A stretch of DNA of 64,000 nucleotides, taken from positions 1-64,000 of the forward strand of contig CANJJS010000020.1 in assembly GCA_947474705.1 (NCBI GenBank), read 5' to 3'. How positions within the stretch are numbered: the stretch's first letter is position 1; the number at the start of each line of letters is the position of its first letter. A program made the position numbers and the translations under genes. The notes beneath the pieces are model-generated. The model worked only from the letters and a program-made list of their open reading frames with translations, was not told the origin of the DNA and searched no databases. Shown in pieces: positions 25,204 through 34,300 of the stretch. Source of the DNA: Acetobacteraceae bacterium. Lineage in GTDB: Bacteria > Pseudomonadota > Alphaproteobacteria > Acetobacterales > Acetobacteraceae.

Positions 25204-26067
25204 TCAGGGTTTGACCGGCTTCAGGGTTCGGAGATAGGCGACCAGGGCGTCGAGGTCCTTGTCCGTCACGGTTTTGTACCAATCGAACGCCATCAACCGC
25301 ACCAGTTGCCGCCCGTCCGGACGGACACCCGCCGCGATCGCGTGCTTCACCTGCGTGTTGGTCCATTTCGCGATCCCGTCCGGATTGCCGGGCGTCAAAT
25401 TGGCCGCGATCAGCACACCGCCCGCCGGTCCCGGAAGTTCGCGGCCGCCACCGCCGAGTTTCGAAACATCGAGTTGTCCGCGGACCATCGGCGTGTGGCA
25501 TTCCAGACAATGGCCGATATCCGCGAGATATTTGCCGTACGCGACCTTGTTGGATGGCGAGACATCCGGGACTTTGCCCAGAGGCGGACCGTAAGAGGCC
25601 GGGAGCGGGATTTTGTAGCTGGATTTCTCCACGGCGTTCCGGATCGGCCGGAGGGAGCGGAGGTAGGCGACGATCGCCTGAACGTCGGTGTCCGACATCG
25701 CGCGGTACATGTCCACCGGCATGGGCGGACCAAGGATCGATCCGTCCGGACGCTTGCCCTCCCGGATCGCCACGGCGACTTGCGCGTCGGTCCAGTTGCC
25801 AATGCCGGTTTCCTTGTCGGGCGTGATGTTGGGCATGACGGCACGGAACACGGGCGTTTCGATGACGAACCCGCCCGCCATTTCCTGGTCTGGCAGCGCG
25901 CGTCCGTCCGGTCCTTTCGGCGTGTGGCAATTGCCGCAGGCGGCGATCCCGCGCACCAGGTAGGCGCCGCGTTCGACCAGCGGGCTGGCCGCCATCGCGG
26001 GCGCGATATGAACAACTGGCGTCAGTACGAGGGCCAAAAGACCCAAAAGGCGGTGAAGGCGCGGCAT
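25204..26067 (-). CDS. dihaem cytochrome c, periplasmic
   Basis: This 287-residue protein has a signal peptide ([20 protein letters not shown], cleavage near Ala27) and two class I cytochrome c domains. Each has a haem-binding CxxCH: C44-G-N-C-H and a second CLECH near residue 187. Candidate axial methionines are MPNIT and MPVDM in the first domain. The two-domain form resembles the cytochrome subunits of membrane alcohol/aldehyde/gluconate dehydrogenases, but no dehydrogenase gene is near. It probably moves electrons in the periplasm to a terminal oxidase. The start of rnhB follows by a few bases. Confidence 0.85.
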   Translation of the reverse strand: MPRLHRLLGLLALVLTPVVHIAPAMAASPLVERGAYLVRGIAACGNCHTPKGPDGRALPDQEMAGGFVIETPVFRAVMPNITPDKETGIGNWTDAQVAVAIREGKRPDGSILGPPMPVDMYRAMSDTDVQAIVAYLRSLRPIRNAVEKSSYKIPLPASYGPPLGKVPDVSPSNKVAYGKYLADIGHCLECHTPMVRGQLDVSKLGGGGRELPGPAGGVLIAANLTPGNPDGIAKWTNTQVKHAIAAGVRPDGRQLVRLMAFDWYKTVTDKDLDALVAYLRTLKPVKP

Positions 26068-26144
26068 GGGGTCCTCATCGGCGGCGGGTGACCGGGGTTG
26101 GAACGATACGTGGATGGAAGATTGCTAGCACGGCGGCCAAACAC

Positions 26145-26181
26145 GAGAAAACCCCCGCATCCTGAGTGGGACACGGGGGTT
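26145..26181 (-). terminator. Rho-independent terminator after luciferase-like monooxygenase gene
   Basis: On the minus strand, AACCCCCG (read from 26181) pairs with CGGGGGTT (ending at 26150) around a loop of about 16 bases and is followed directly by a TTTTCTC tract. It lies 32 bases after the stop of the monooxygenase gene, the expected place for a terminator. This separates that gene from the cytochrome c gene. Confidence 0.7.
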
Positions 26182-26212
26182 CGCGGGCACTCGCGGAAAA
26201 CGCGCGGCGATA

Positions 26213-27355
26213 TCAGGCGGGAACGAACACGCCCTCGTCCTGCAGCACCGGCGGCGCGGTGATGATTTCCGGCGGCGCGGTGAACAGTTTGTCCCGTTGC
26301 AGCACCGGCATGACCTTGTCGGCGAACAGGCGCATGTTCAGTTCCGCTTCGTGATGCGGCAGGCCGCCATAGCCAAACTCGCACACCAGATGGTCGAGGC
26401 CGGTATAAGTCCGCAACATCTTGATCTGATCCAGGCATTCGTCGGGGGAACCGACGATCTGGATCTTCACGTAGGTGTCGGTCATTTTGTTACGGTGCGT
26501 TTGGTCGGTCATTTTCGCGTAGGTGCGCCCGATCCGCCCATAGGCTTCGTAACCCTTCACCGACGCGAGACCGCCGTCCGAGAAGCGGTAATGGTTATCG
26601 ACCGAGTCCCACTTCTTGCCCAACCACTCGACGGCGCGGTCGCGGGCTTCGGCGCCGGTTTCCGCGCAGGAGATGTTGGTCAGAATGACCGGCGGGCGCG
26701 GCGTATGCCCGGCCTCCATGGCCATTTGATGGAAGTCGTAGACCTCGTGCGCGGCCTTCGACCATTCGTTGTGCATCACGATCAACAGACCGAGGCCCGC
26801 CCGCGCGATCAGCTTCGCCGATTCCGGGCTGTTCGCGGACCCATAAAACCGCGTTTCCGGGCGGGAGATCGGGCCCGGCCGGATCGAGGTCCGGGGGATG
26901 TTGAAATATTGGCCCTTATACTCGAAGCTCTCCTGGGTCAGGCCGAGTTGGATAATGTCGAGACCTTCCTTGAACCGCGGACGGGCCTCGTCCATCGGGA
27001 TGCGGAAGCCGTCGTATTCCACCCGGGCGGCGCCGCGGCCAAAGCCGAACAGGCAGCGCCCGCCAGAAATCACGTCGAGCAGCGCGATTTGTTCCGCGAT
27101 GCGGATCGGGTCGTGCCAGGGAATGACGATGACCGAGGTGCCAAGGTGAATGCGGCTGGTGCGGCCCGCGTAATAAGAAAGCAACTGAAGCGGCGACGGC
27201 GACATGGCGTAGCCGGTGAAATGATGCTCCAGCGCGAACAGGGAGTCAAAACCCAGCGGCTCGGCGAGGTCCCCCAATTGCATATGCTCGTTCAGAACGG
27301 CGACATCGGGCCGGCCGTCCTGGCTCAGCATGTTCAGCGCAACGCCAACTTTCAT
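26213..27355 (-). CDS. LLM-class flavin-dependent oxidoreductase (bacterial luciferase-like)
   Basis: This 380-residue TIM-barrel flavin monooxygenase begins MKVGVALNM. It contains GFDSLFALEHHFTGYAMSPSPLQLLSYYAGRT and LGTSVIVIPWHDPIRIAEQIALLDVISGGR, the luciferase-family FMN-site segments. The FGFGRGAARVEYDGF stretch is also typical. The start is fixed by AAGGAGG nine bases ahead of the ATG; an open frame continues 18 codons upstream but lacks such a site. Substrate is unknown; relatives act on alkanals, sulfonates or F420-linked substrates. It is a stand-alone gene with its own terminator. Confidence 0.85.
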   Translation of the reverse strand: MKVGVALNMLSQDGRPDVAVLNEHMQLGDLAEPLGFDSLFALEHHFTGYAMSPSPLQLLSYYAGRTSRIHLGTSVIVIPWHDPIRIAEQIALLDVISGGRCLFGFGRGAARVEYDGFRIPMDEARPRFKEGLDIIQLGLTQESFEYKGQYFNIPRTSIRPGPISRPETRFYGSANSPESAKLIARAGLGLLIVMHNEWSKAAHEVYDFHQMAMEAGHTPRPPVILTNISCAETGAEARDRAVEWLGKKWDSVDNHYRFSDGGLASVKGYEAYGRIGRTYAKMTDQTHRNKMTDTYVKIQIVGSPDECLDQIKMLRTYTGLDHLVCEFGYGGLPHHEAELNMRLFADKVMPVLQRDKLFTAPPEIITAPPVLQDEGVFVPA

Positions 27356-27471
27356 GATCGCGATCCTCCTTGGGTAGGCGATGCTACCCGTTGGTAGGGC
27401 CACGGTCAAATCGCCGGCGATGCGCCGGTGGGTGGCACGCGGTTATCGCCCCGGAAGCGGCGGCCGTCTTG

Positions 27472-28104
27472 TCAGCTCTTCTTGCCTTCCTTGGCGGCGA
27501 GCTCGCGCCGCAGGCGGTCGATTTCCGATCGCAACGCGGCGTTTTCCCCTCCGGCGTCGCCAGTGGGGGCGCCGCTGGGGGCGGTGTCGGTCCCCGGCTT
27601 GAACGTGGAGAACATCGAAAACGCGCGCTCCATCATCGCCATGTTTTGACGGCTGACCTCTTCCAGGTTGCCGAAGGGAAATATGGAGGACATCGACCCG
27701 ACCGTGTCGCGCATGGCCGTCTGCACCTGCTCCTGCTGCTGGGTGAAGGCTTTCATCGCCTGATCCAGGTAGCCAGGAACGACGCCCTGCATCGCGCCGC
27801 CATAGAAGCCGATCAACTGGCGCAGGAAGTTCGTGGGCAACAGGTTCTGACCTTTGCCCTCTTCCTCGACAATGATCTGGGTCAGCACGCCGCGGGTGAT
27901 ATCGTCGCCGGTCTTGGCGTCGTAGACGACGAAATCGCGTCCCGCCCGCACCATCTCCGCGAGGTTGTCGAGCGTGATGTAGCTGGAGCTTTCCGTGTTG
28001 TACAAGCGCCGGTTGGCGTATTTTTTCACCACGACCGGCGGTACCTGGGCGGTGGTCTTTTCGGCACCCCGGGAACCGGGGTCTTTCTGAGCGGGGTCGG
28101 CCAT
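27472..28104 (-). CDS. phaR: polyhydroxyalkanoate synthesis repressor PhaR
   Basis: This 210-residue DNA-binding regulator also binds PHA granules. VVVKKYANRRLYNTESSSYITLDNLAEMVR is the PHB accumulation regulatory domain (PHB_acc_N), and TQIIVEEE, LLPTNFLRQLIGFYGG and VVPGYLDQAMKAF follow as in the PHB_acc domain. The C-terminus is a predicted coiled coil (ENAALRSEIDRLRRELAAKEGKK). It is transcribed away from the phaC-like/phaA/phaB block across a 146-base gap (28105-28250), which is a natural site for autoregulation and for controlling the PHA genes. No specific operator was recognised there. Confidence 0.93.
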   Translation of the reverse strand: MADPAQKDPGSRGAEKTTAQVPPVVVKKYANRRLYNTESSSYITLDNLAEMVRAGRDFVVYDAKTGDDITRGVLTQIIVEEEGKGQNLLPTNFLRQLIGFYGGAMQGVVPGYLDQAMKAFTQQQEQVQTAMRDTVGSMSSIFPFGNLEEVSRQNMAMMERAFSMFSTFKPGTDTAPSGAPTGDAGGENAALRSEIDRLRRELAAKEGKKS

Positions 28105-28250
28105 GCATCCCTCGCGACTGGCTTTGAACACCACAATGGGGCACAAATCGTCCACGCGAAAGCCCCCTTTCGCACCGCGGCAAAACCGCTCTGGTTTCTC
28201 GCGCGATACTGCCCGATTATGCCGTGGCGCCGAAGGAGGCTGGATGAGGC

Positions 28251-28604
28251 ATGACCGAGACCGCCAGCCCGAACCAACCGGACGCGCCATCCGAACTGGC
28301 GCGCTTCCTCCAGGATTGGATTGTTCTGTGGGCGGAGGAGCTGCAAGCCCAGGCGGGAGAACCTGTGGGGACCGGACCGGCGGAGGATCTGGCACGGGCG
28401 ATGGCGGATCCCTTGCGCGCGGTACTCGGCGCCTGGCCCGGCGCGGGCATCGATGACCGGGACGGCGCCGCCACGGCGCGGCCCGCGGCCGTTGCTGCTG
28501 CATCTGACCTTCGCGATGCTACGATCGAGCATCTCGTTCGCCGGGTCGGCGAACTGGAAGCCCGCATCGCCCGGCTTGAATCTCGACGCGGCCGTCGCGG
28601 CTGA
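28251..28604 (+). CDS. small coiled-coil protein next to PHA genes
   Basis: This is a 117-residue protein not assigned to a family with confidence. It has an N-terminal helical part (SELARFLQDWIVLWAEELQAQ), a variable Ala/Gly middle, and a C-terminal amphipathic helix (TIEHLVRRVGELEARIARLESR) likely to form a coiled coil. The helix ends in basic residues. Small helical proteins of this sort (PhaE- or PhaM-like) accompany PHA synthases and activate them or bind granules. Position supports that role here: it is divergent from phaR and overlaps the PhaC-like gene downstream. Function is inference. It could be written off as a frame shadow, but codon use and the coiled-coil pattern argue for a gene. 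Confidence 0.6.
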   Translation: MTETASPNQPDAPSELARFLQDWIVLWAEELQAQAGEPVGTGPAEDLARAMADPLRAVLGAWPGAGIDDRDGAATARPAAVAAASDLRDATIEHLVRRVGELEARIARLESRRGRRG

Positions 28605-29631
28605 GGCCGCGTTTCTGCGAGGAATCCGCGCCTGGCGCGCGCATCCCTGGCGGCGCGACCTGCCGGATCCGCCGGTGGTGTGGACAGAGCGTGGCGCGCG
28701 GTTGCTGGATTATGGCGGCGCCGGGCCCGTGGTGTTGTTTGTTCCAAGCCTTATTAACCGTTGGACGGTGCTGGATCTGATGTCCGGGCATTCGATGGTC
28801 CGTTGGCTGGCGGCATCGGGTGTGCATCCGCTGTTGTTGGACTGGGGGCCGCCCGAGCCCGATTTTTCGCTGACCGATTATATCGCGGGACGGTTGACGC
28901 GCGCTTTGTCCGCCGCCGCCACCCAAGGTGACGCCGGGCGGGCGATTTTGGCCGGGTACTGTATGGGCGGGACGTTCGCCACGGCCGTGGCGGCGGCGAG
29001 ACCCGATCTGGTTCGTGCCCTTATTCTGCTGGCCGCGCCATGGGATTTCCACGCGGGCGGCGGCGATTTGCCGCGCCGGATCGCCGCCGGCGCGGTGTCG
29101 TGGCCAAAGGCCGGCGGGCTGGATGTTGTTCCCGTCGACTGGCTGCAAACATTGTTCGCGGTGGCCGATCCGGACGCGATCGCGGCGAAGTTCCGCCGTT
29201 TCCGCGCGATGGCCCAGAACAGCGAGGCGGCGAGATTGTTCGTGGCGATCGAAGATTGGTTGAACGACGGCGTGGCGTTGGGCGGCTCGGTCGCGCGCGA
29301 ATGTCTGCGCGATTGGTACGGCGCCAATCTGCCGATGGCGGGGGCGTGGCGGATCGCCGGCCTCGCCATCGATCCCACGGGGATCGCGATGCCCACGCTG
29401 GCGGCGGTGCCAGATCGCGACCGGATCGTGCCGCCGGACTCGGCGTTGGCATTGGCGCGTTTGTTGCCGGGCGCGACCTTGTTACGGCCCGGGGGTGGCC
29501 ATGTGGGGATGATGGCGGGACGTGGGGCGCCGGATGCGCTCTGGGCCCCGGTGCGGGACTGGATTCTGGCGCATGGCGCGGCACCCGGGCGGCCGCGCCG
29601 CCCGCGACGTGGAGATATGGCACTTTCCTGA
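28516..29631 (+). CDS. PhaC-like alpha/beta hydrolase (PHA synthase-type)
   Basis: This alpha/beta-hydrolase of about 371 residues has the PHA-synthase form of the nucleophile elbow, GYCMGGT, where cysteine replaces the lipase serine. The Cys is near residue 149 from the ATG used. VLFVPSLINRWTVLDLM, VHPLLLDWGPPEPDFSLTDYI and the late VPDRDRIVPP (Asp) and GGHVGMM (His) complete a Cys-Asp-His triad as in class III PhaC. The start is unsure: ATG 28516 overlaps the coiled-coil gene by 89 bases, and TTG 28576 would give LNLDAAVAAEAAF with 29 bases overlap. Either way the pair is likely translationally coupled. Polymerase or depolymerase activity cannot be separated from sequence alone. Confidence 0.75.
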   Translation: MLRSSISFAGSANWKPASPGLNLDAAVAAEAAFLRGIRAWRAHPWRRDLPDPPVVWTERGARLLDYGGAGPVVLFVPSLINRWTVLDLMSGHSMVRWLAASGVHPLLLDWGPPEPDFSLTDYIAGRLTRALSAAATQGDAGRAILAGYCMGGTFATAVAAARPDLVRALILLAAPWDFHAGGGDLPRRIAAGAVSWPKAGGLDVVPVDWLQTLFAVADPDAIAAKFRRFRAMAQNSEAARLFVAIEDWLNDGVALGGSVARECLRDWYGANLPMAGAWRIAGLAIDPTGIAMPTLAAVPDRDRIVPPDSALALARLLPGATLLRPGGGHVGMMAGRGAPDALWAPVRDWILAHGAAPGRPRRPRRGDMALS

Positions 29632-29697
29632 TTGTGCGTCGCAGCGCTATGTTGGTGTTCCTGGCGGGACGGCCCGCCCATCGGGAGTGCTCCCATT

Positions 29698-30873
29698 ATG
29701 AACGACATCGTCATCGTCTCCGCCGCGCGGACAGCGGTCGGCAGCTTCAACGGCGCACTCAGCACGCTTCCGGCCCATGAACTGGGCGCGATCGCCTTGC
29801 GCGCGGCCTTCGCGCGCGCCGGTCTGGAAGGCGGGGACGTGGACGAAGTGATTTTCGGACAGGTGCTGGCGGCCGGTGGCGGGCAAAACCCGACACGTCA
29901 GGCCGCGCGCCTCGCCGGACTGTCCGACGCCAACACCGCTTTCGGCATTAACCAGGTCTGCGGCTCCGGCCTCCGCGCCGTCGCGCTGGGTGCCCAACAG
30001 ATCCGCACGGGCGAAAGCGCCATTGTCGCCGCGGGCGGGATGGAGAGCATGAGCCTGTCCACCCACGCCGCGCATTTGCGCAATGGCACCAAAATGGGCG
30101 GGCTGGAATTCGTCGACACCATGCTGAAGGACGGACTGTGGGACGCGTTCCATGGCTATCATATGGGCAACACCGCCGAAAACGTCGCCAATAAGTATCA
30201 GATCACGCGTGAGCAGCAGGATGCTTTCGCCGTGGGATCGCAACAAAAGGCCTCGGCCGCGCGGAATTCGGGCCGCTTCAAGGACGAGATCGCGCCGGTC
30301 ACGGTGAAGACGCGCCGGGGCGAGACGATTGTCGCCGACGACGAATATATCCGCGACGATGCCTCGCTGGAGACGATGGCGAAGCTGCGGCCCGCGTTTA
30401 CGAAGGACGGATCGGTGACCGCCGGCAATGCCTCCGGCATCAACGACGGCGCGGCGGCTTTGGTGCTGATGTCGGCGGAAGAAGCCGCCAAACGCGGCCT
30501 GACGCCGCTGGCGCGCATCGCCTCCTTCGCCACCGCGGGCGTCGATCCCCAGGTCATGGGCACCGGTCCGATCCCCGCGACACGTAAGGCGCTGGCCCGC
30601 GCGGGCTGGAGCGTCGACGACCTCGACCTGATCGAAGCCAATGAGGCGTTCGCGGCCCAGGCGCTGGCGGTGAACAAGGATTTGGGTTGGGATCCCGCGA
30701 AGGTGAACGTGAATGGCGGGGCGATCGCCATCGGCCACCCGATCGGTGCCTCGGGCGCGCGCGTGTTGGTCACGTTATTGCATGAGATGGGCAAGCGTGA
30801 CGCGAAGAAGGGCTTGGCCACGCTGTGCATCGGTGGTGGGATGGGCGTCGCGATGTGTCTCGCGCGGGGGTAA
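29698..30873 (+). CDS. phaA: acetyl-CoA C-acetyltransferase (beta-ketothiolase)
   Basis: This 391-residue thiolase condenses two acetyl-CoA to acetoacetyl-CoA, the first step of polyhydroxybutyrate synthesis. The acylated Cys88 is in [12 protein letters not shown], the catalytic His347 in [10 protein letters not shown], and the second cysteine, Cys377, in LCIGGGMG. Its length is standard for PhaA/AtoB. The start is the ATG giving [15 protein letters not shown], 66 bases after the PhaC-like gene. The 3' end has a 25-base tandem duplication that includes the stop codon. phaB follows 64 bases on, consistent with a phaAB operon. Confidence 0.93.
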   Translation: MNDIVIVSAARTAVGSFNGALSTLPAHELGAIALRAAFARAGLEGGDVDEVIFGQVLAAGGGQNPTRQAARLAGLSDANTAFGINQVCGSGLRAVALGAQQIRTGESAIVAAGGMESMSLSTHAAHLRNGTKMGGLEFVDTMLKDGLWDAFHGYHMGNTAENVANKYQITREQQDAFAVGSQQKASAARNSGRFKDEIAPVTVKTRRGETIVADDEYIRDDASLETMAKLRPAFTKDGSVTAGNASGINDGAAALVLMSAEEAAKRGLTPLARIASFATAGVDPQVMGTGPIPATRKALARAGWSVDDLDLIEANEAFAAQALAVNKDLGWDPAKVNVNGGAIAIGHPIGASGARVLVTLLHEMGKRDAKKGLATLCIGGGMGVAMCLARG

Positions 30874-30922
30874 GACGATGTGTCTCGTGCGGGGGTAACA
30901 CGATGTGCCTGGCTCGTTAACA
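30851..30922 (+). repeat. 25-base tandem repeat spanning the phaA stop codon
   Basis: CGATGTGTCTCGCGCGGGGG and five further bases (30851-30875) are repeated almost exactly at 30876-30900, with two substitutions. A third, partial and diverged unit begins at 30901. The first unit encodes the end of PhaA and its TAA. The second and third units only lengthen the phaA-phaB spacer. Slippage or a short duplication is the simple explanation. Confidence 0.8.
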
Positions 30923-30937
30923 AAGGGAACGAAACTC

Positions 30938-31660
30938 ATGTCTCGCGTCGCATTGGTCACTGGCGGAACCCGCGGAATCGGTGCCGCCATCAGCATCGCG
31001 TTGAAGGCGGCGGGCCGGAACGTCGTCGCCAACTACGCGGGCAACGACGAAGCCGCGGCGGCCTTCAAGGCCGAGCACGGCATTCCCACTTACAAGTTCG
31101 ACGTCGGCGACTTCCCGGCCTGCGAGGCAGGGCTCGCGACGATCGTGGCCGAACAGGGGCCGATCGAAATCCTCGTCAACAACGCCGGCATCACCCGCGA
31201 CGCCACGATGCTGCGGATGCGGCGGGACATGTGGGACGCGGTGCTGGATACGAATCTTGGGTCCTGCTTCAACCTTTGCAAATTGACGTTCGAGGGCATG
31301 CGCGCCGCCAAATTCGGCCGCGTCGTCAATATCGGCTCCGTCAACGGACAGGCGGGTCAGTATGGCCAGGTGAACTATGCCGCCGCGAAGTCGGGCATCC
31401 ACGGGTTTACCAAAGCCCTGGCGCAGGAAGGCGCGCGTTTCGGGATCACCGTCAACGCGATCGCACCGGGTTATGTCGATACCGAGATGGTGCGCGCGGT
31501 TCCGGGCGAGGTTCTGAAAAAGATCGTCGCCAAAATTCCGGTGGGACGCCTTGGCCATGCCGAGGACATCGCCCGCGGTGTCGCGTTTTTGACGGCGGAC
31601 GACGCGGATTTCATCACGGGATCCACGTTATCGATCAACGGCGGTCAGCATATGTACTGA
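30938..31660 (+). CDS. phaB: acetoacetyl-CoA reductase (PhaB)
   Basis: This NADPH-dependent short-chain dehydrogenase (240 residues) reduces acetoacetyl-CoA to (R)-3-hydroxybutyryl-CoA. The TGGTRGIG nucleotide loop (8-15), NNAGITRD (81-88), and catalytic Ser134, Tyr147 and Lys151 (SVNGQAGQYGQVNYAAAK) are all PhaB-typical, as is INGGQHMY at the C-terminus. The start MSRVALVTGG has an AAAGGGA ahead of it. It is the last gene of the PHA block. Confidence 0.94.
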   Translation: MSRVALVTGGTRGIGAAISIALKAAGRNVVANYAGNDEAAAAFKAEHGIPTYKFDVGDFPACEAGLATIVAEQGPIEILVNNAGITRDATMLRMRRDMWDAVLDTNLGSCFNLCKLTFEGMRAAKFGRVVNIGSVNGQAGQYGQVNYAAAKSGIHGFTKALAQEGARFGITVNAIAPGYVDTEMVRAVPGEVLKKIVAKIPVGRLGHAEDIARGVAFLTADDADFITGSTLSINGGQHMY

Positions 31661-31746
31661 CGCCTCTCGGGGCGGATCGTCGGGCGGAAATTGACAGGGA
31701 CGGCGGCGCGGGTCACGGTTCGCGCTCTGTCACGAGGGGATCGCCC

Positions 31747-32679
31747 ATGGCCACGCCGGACACCATCGAAGTCGTTCCGCTGACGCTGCATATCGGCGCG
31801 GAGATCAGGGGCGTCGATCTGACGCGCCCATTGCCACCGGCCCAGACAAAGGCGGTGCGCGAGGCGTTTTTGAAGTGGAAAGTGATTTTCTTCCGCGATC
31901 AAAACCTGGACCACGCCCAGCACGTGACGATGGCGCGGCAGTTCGGCGAACCGACGATCGGACATGCCGTGTTTGGCCATGTCGAGGGTTATCCAGAGGT
32001 TTACTCGGTCGCGAAGAACCGCACGGCGAATCAGAAATATGAGGCGATGACGGTGACTCCCTGGTTTGGGTGGCACACCGACGTGACCGCCGCGGTGAAT
32101 CCACCCTGTGCGTCGATCCTGCGCGGTGTGACGATTCCGCCTTATGGCGGCGACACGTTCTGGACCAATTTGGCCGCCGCTTATAACGGCTTGTCGGAAC
32201 CGATGCGCCGATTCGTCGAGGGCCTGCGGGCCGTTCACGCGTTCGAGCCGCGTGGTGGCGGAACGTATAATGAGAGTGTGAAACGCCGGGCGCTGCGAAG
32301 CGAGCATCCGCTGGTGACGGTGCATCCCGAAACGGGCGAGCGGATGTTGTTCGTCAGTCCGTCGTTCATCAAATCGATCGTCGGGCTGTCGCCGCGGGAA
32401 AGCGCCAAAATCCTGGAGATTTTGTGGGAGCATGTGGTGCGCCCGGAATATACGGTGCGGTTCAAGTGGAACGGGGGCGATATCGCGTTCTGGGACAATC
32501 GCTCCACCGCGCATCTGGCGCCACGGGATATTTTCCAGTCGGATTTCGACCGGCAATTGTATCGGATCACGCTGGTCGGGGAGCCTCTGACCGGCGTCGA
32601 CGGCAGCCGGTCGACGTCGATCGAGGGGTTTCCGATTTTGTCCGCGGCCGAGGAACTGAAGGCGATAGCCGCGGAGTAA
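31747..32679 (+). CDS. TauD/TfdA-family 2-oxoglutarate dioxygenase
   Basis: This 310-residue Fe(II)/2-oxoglutarate dioxygenase shows the iron triad His110-x-Asp112 (WFGWHTDVT) and His256 (STAHLAPRD), with a late arginine near 273 (QLYRIT) for the co-substrate. N-terminal LHIGAEIRGVDLTRPL is the family start. Targets of the family include taurine, aryloxyacetates and alkylsulfates; this one cannot be assigned. GAGGGGA just before the ATG fixes the start. It ends one base before the convergent LLM gene, and it is one of three TauD-type genes in the window. Confidence 0.87.
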   Translation: MATPDTIEVVPLTLHIGAEIRGVDLTRPLPPAQTKAVREAFLKWKVIFFRDQNLDHAQHVTMARQFGEPTIGHAVFGHVEGYPEVYSVAKNRTANQKYEAMTVTPWFGWHTDVTAAVNPPCASILRGVTIPPYGGDTFWTNLAAAYNGLSEPMRRFVEGLRAVHAFEPRGGGTYNESVKRRALRSEHPLVTVHPETGERMLFVSPSFIKSIVGLSPRESAKILEILWEHVVRPEYTVRFKWNGGDIAFWDNRSTAHLAPRDIFQSDFDRQLYRITLVGEPLTGVDGSRSTSIEGFPILSAAEELKAIAAE

Positions 32680-32680
32680 G

Positions 32681-33538
32681 TCAGCCGCTCACGGTTTCCT
32701 TGAAGCGGCGCAGCATGTCGATTTGCGCGTCGTAATTGGGGATGGTGTAGACCGGATAAAGCGTGGCGATTTGCACGCCGAGCGCGCGCCACGCCTCGAC
32801 CTGCGGGGCCCAGACGGAGGGATCGGGGCCGGTGACGCGAATCCATGCTTCGAGCCCATAGGTGTCGGGGGCCCGGCCGTATTCGCGCAGGTAACCGCGG
32901 AGTTTGTCGAGCGCGGCCTTGCCTGCGTCGTCCGGCGCCATGATGGGCATCCAGCCATCGCCGATGCGCGCGGCGCGGCGGATGGCGGCGTCGGAGGAGC
33001 CGCCGAACCAGATCGGAATCGATTTTCGCACCGGCGCCGGCAGGATGTTGACGCTGTCCAGCGTGTGGAATTTGCCCTGGAAGGTGACGAGTTCGCCGGT
33101 CCAGAGGCGGCGCATGACGTCGATCTGCTCCGATTGCATGGCGCCACGCGCGGTCCATTGCGCGTTCAGGGCCTGATATTCGACGTGGTTCCAGCCGACG
33201 CCGACACCCAGCCGCAGCCGTCCCCCGCTGAGCACATCCACCTGGGCCGCTTGTTTCGCCACCAGACCGGTCTGGCGCTGTGGCAGGATCAGGACGCCGC
33301 TGGTCAGGCCGACTTTTTTCGTGACCGCGGCGAGGAAAGCCATGGTCGTGAAGGTTTCGTGGAACGTGTCTTTGTCGGTATAGACGGGTTTCCAGTCGCC
33401 GCGCGCGGTGGCGCCGAAGACGTGGTCGGGGACTTCGATGTGGTCGTAGCCCAGGTCCTCGGCGGCCTGCGCCCAATCGCGCATGCGGGCGGGATCGGTG
33501 CCGATGTCCCTCGTGGGGAAGAAGGCGCTGATTTGCAT
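32681..33538 (-). CDS. LLM-class (F420-type) oxidoreductase
   Basis: This 285-residue luciferase-like protein begins MQISAFFPTRDIG. The segments EDLGYDHIEVPDHVFG, KKVGLTSGVLILPQRQTGLVAKQAAQVDVLSGGRLRLGVGVGWNHVEYQAL, and IPIWFGGSSDAAIRRAARIGDGWMP are typical of the probable-F420-dependent subfamily. The cofactor (FMN or F420) is not certain. It lies head to tail with an SDR and an enoyl-CoA hydratase gene on the same strand, and the three together look like a degradative unit of unknown substrate. Confidence 0.84.
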   Translation of the reverse strand: MQISAFFPTRDIGTDPARMRDWAQAAEDLGYDHIEVPDHVFGATARGDWKPVYTDKDTFHETFTTMAFLAAVTKKVGLTSGVLILPQRQTGLVAKQAAQVDVLSGGRLRLGVGVGWNHVEYQALNAQWTARGAMQSEQIDVMRRLWTGELVTFQGKFHTLDSVNILPAPVRKSIPIWFGGSSDAAIRRAARIGDGWMPIMAPDDAGKAALDKLRGYLREYGRAPDTYGLEAWIRVTGPDPSVWAPQVEAWRALGVQIATLYPVYTIPNYDAQIDMLRRFKETVSG

Positions 33539-33551
33539 GTCGATCTCCCCG

Positions 33552-34283
33552 TTACAGCGTCGCGCCGCCGTCGATCGCGACCTCGGCGCCGGTGATGTAG
33601 CCGCTTTCCTCCGACAGCAGGAACAGAACCAGGCGCGACACTTCTTCCGCCGTGCCCATGCGGTTCATGGGGACGCGCGTCAGGCGCTCGCGGTTTTGTT
33701 CGGGCGTGCGGACTTTCAGCATATCGGTATCGATCGGGCCGGGATGGATCGAGTTCACCCGGATTTTTCGGGGTGCCAGATCCACGGCGGCGGCCTTGGT
33801 CATGCCGCGCAGCGCCCATTTGGTGGCGCTGTAGGCGATGGCGCCGGGGGAGCCGCGCAGACCCGCGACGGAGGAAATATTGACGATCGAGCCACCGCCG
33901 GATTGTTCCATCAGGGGGACGACGGCTTTCATGCCCAGAAAACAGCCGAGCTGGTTGATGCGCATGTGACGCTCGAACAACGCGGCGTCGGTTTCCATCA
34001 GGGTTTTCGGCTGGTAAATCCCGGCGTTGTTCACGAGGCCGTGCAGCCCGCCAAGCGCTTTCGCGGCGGCGATGGCGGCGTCCCAGTCTTCTTCCTTGGT
34101 GACATCCTGGCGCACGAAGACGGCGGTGGCGCCAAGTTCTTCCGCGAGTTGCCGGCCTTCGGCTTCGAGGACGTCGCCGATGACGACACGCGCGCCCTCG
34201 GCGGCGAACAGACGCGCTTCCGCCGCGCCCTGGCCGCGCGCGCCGCCGCTGATCAAAACGATTTTGTCTTTAAGACGGTCCAT
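33552..34283 (-). CDS. short-chain dehydrogenase/reductase
   Basis: This classical SDR has 243 residues. The nucleotide loop is ISGGARGQG (11-19), NNAGIY follows the fourth strand, and the catalytic Ser-Tyr-Lys is in NISSVAGLRGSPGAIAYSATKWAL. The stretch NSIHPGPIDTDML and the ending ITGAEVAIDGGATL are usual. ARGQG with a following Glu/Ala suggests NAD(H) preference like 3-alpha/20-beta-hydroxysteroid dehydrogenases. The start was chosen at the ATG after GGAGGAAAT. It lies 13 bases from the LLM gene and 17 from the enoyl-CoA hydratase gene, so it is mid-operon. Confidence 0.88.
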   Translation of the reverse strand: MDRLKDKIVLISGGARGQGAAEARLFAAEGARVVIGDVLEAEGRQLAEELGATAVFVRQDVTKEEDWDAAIAAAKALGGLHGLVNNAGIYQPKTLMETDAALFERHMRINQLGCFLGMKAVVPLMEQSGGGSIVNISSVAGLRGSPGAIAYSATKWALRGMTKAAAVDLAPRKIRVNSIHPGPIDTDMLKVRTPEQNRERLTRVPMNRMGTAEEVSRLVLFLLSEESGYITGAEVAIDGGATL

Positions 34284-34300
34284 GGGATTTCCTCCGGGGG

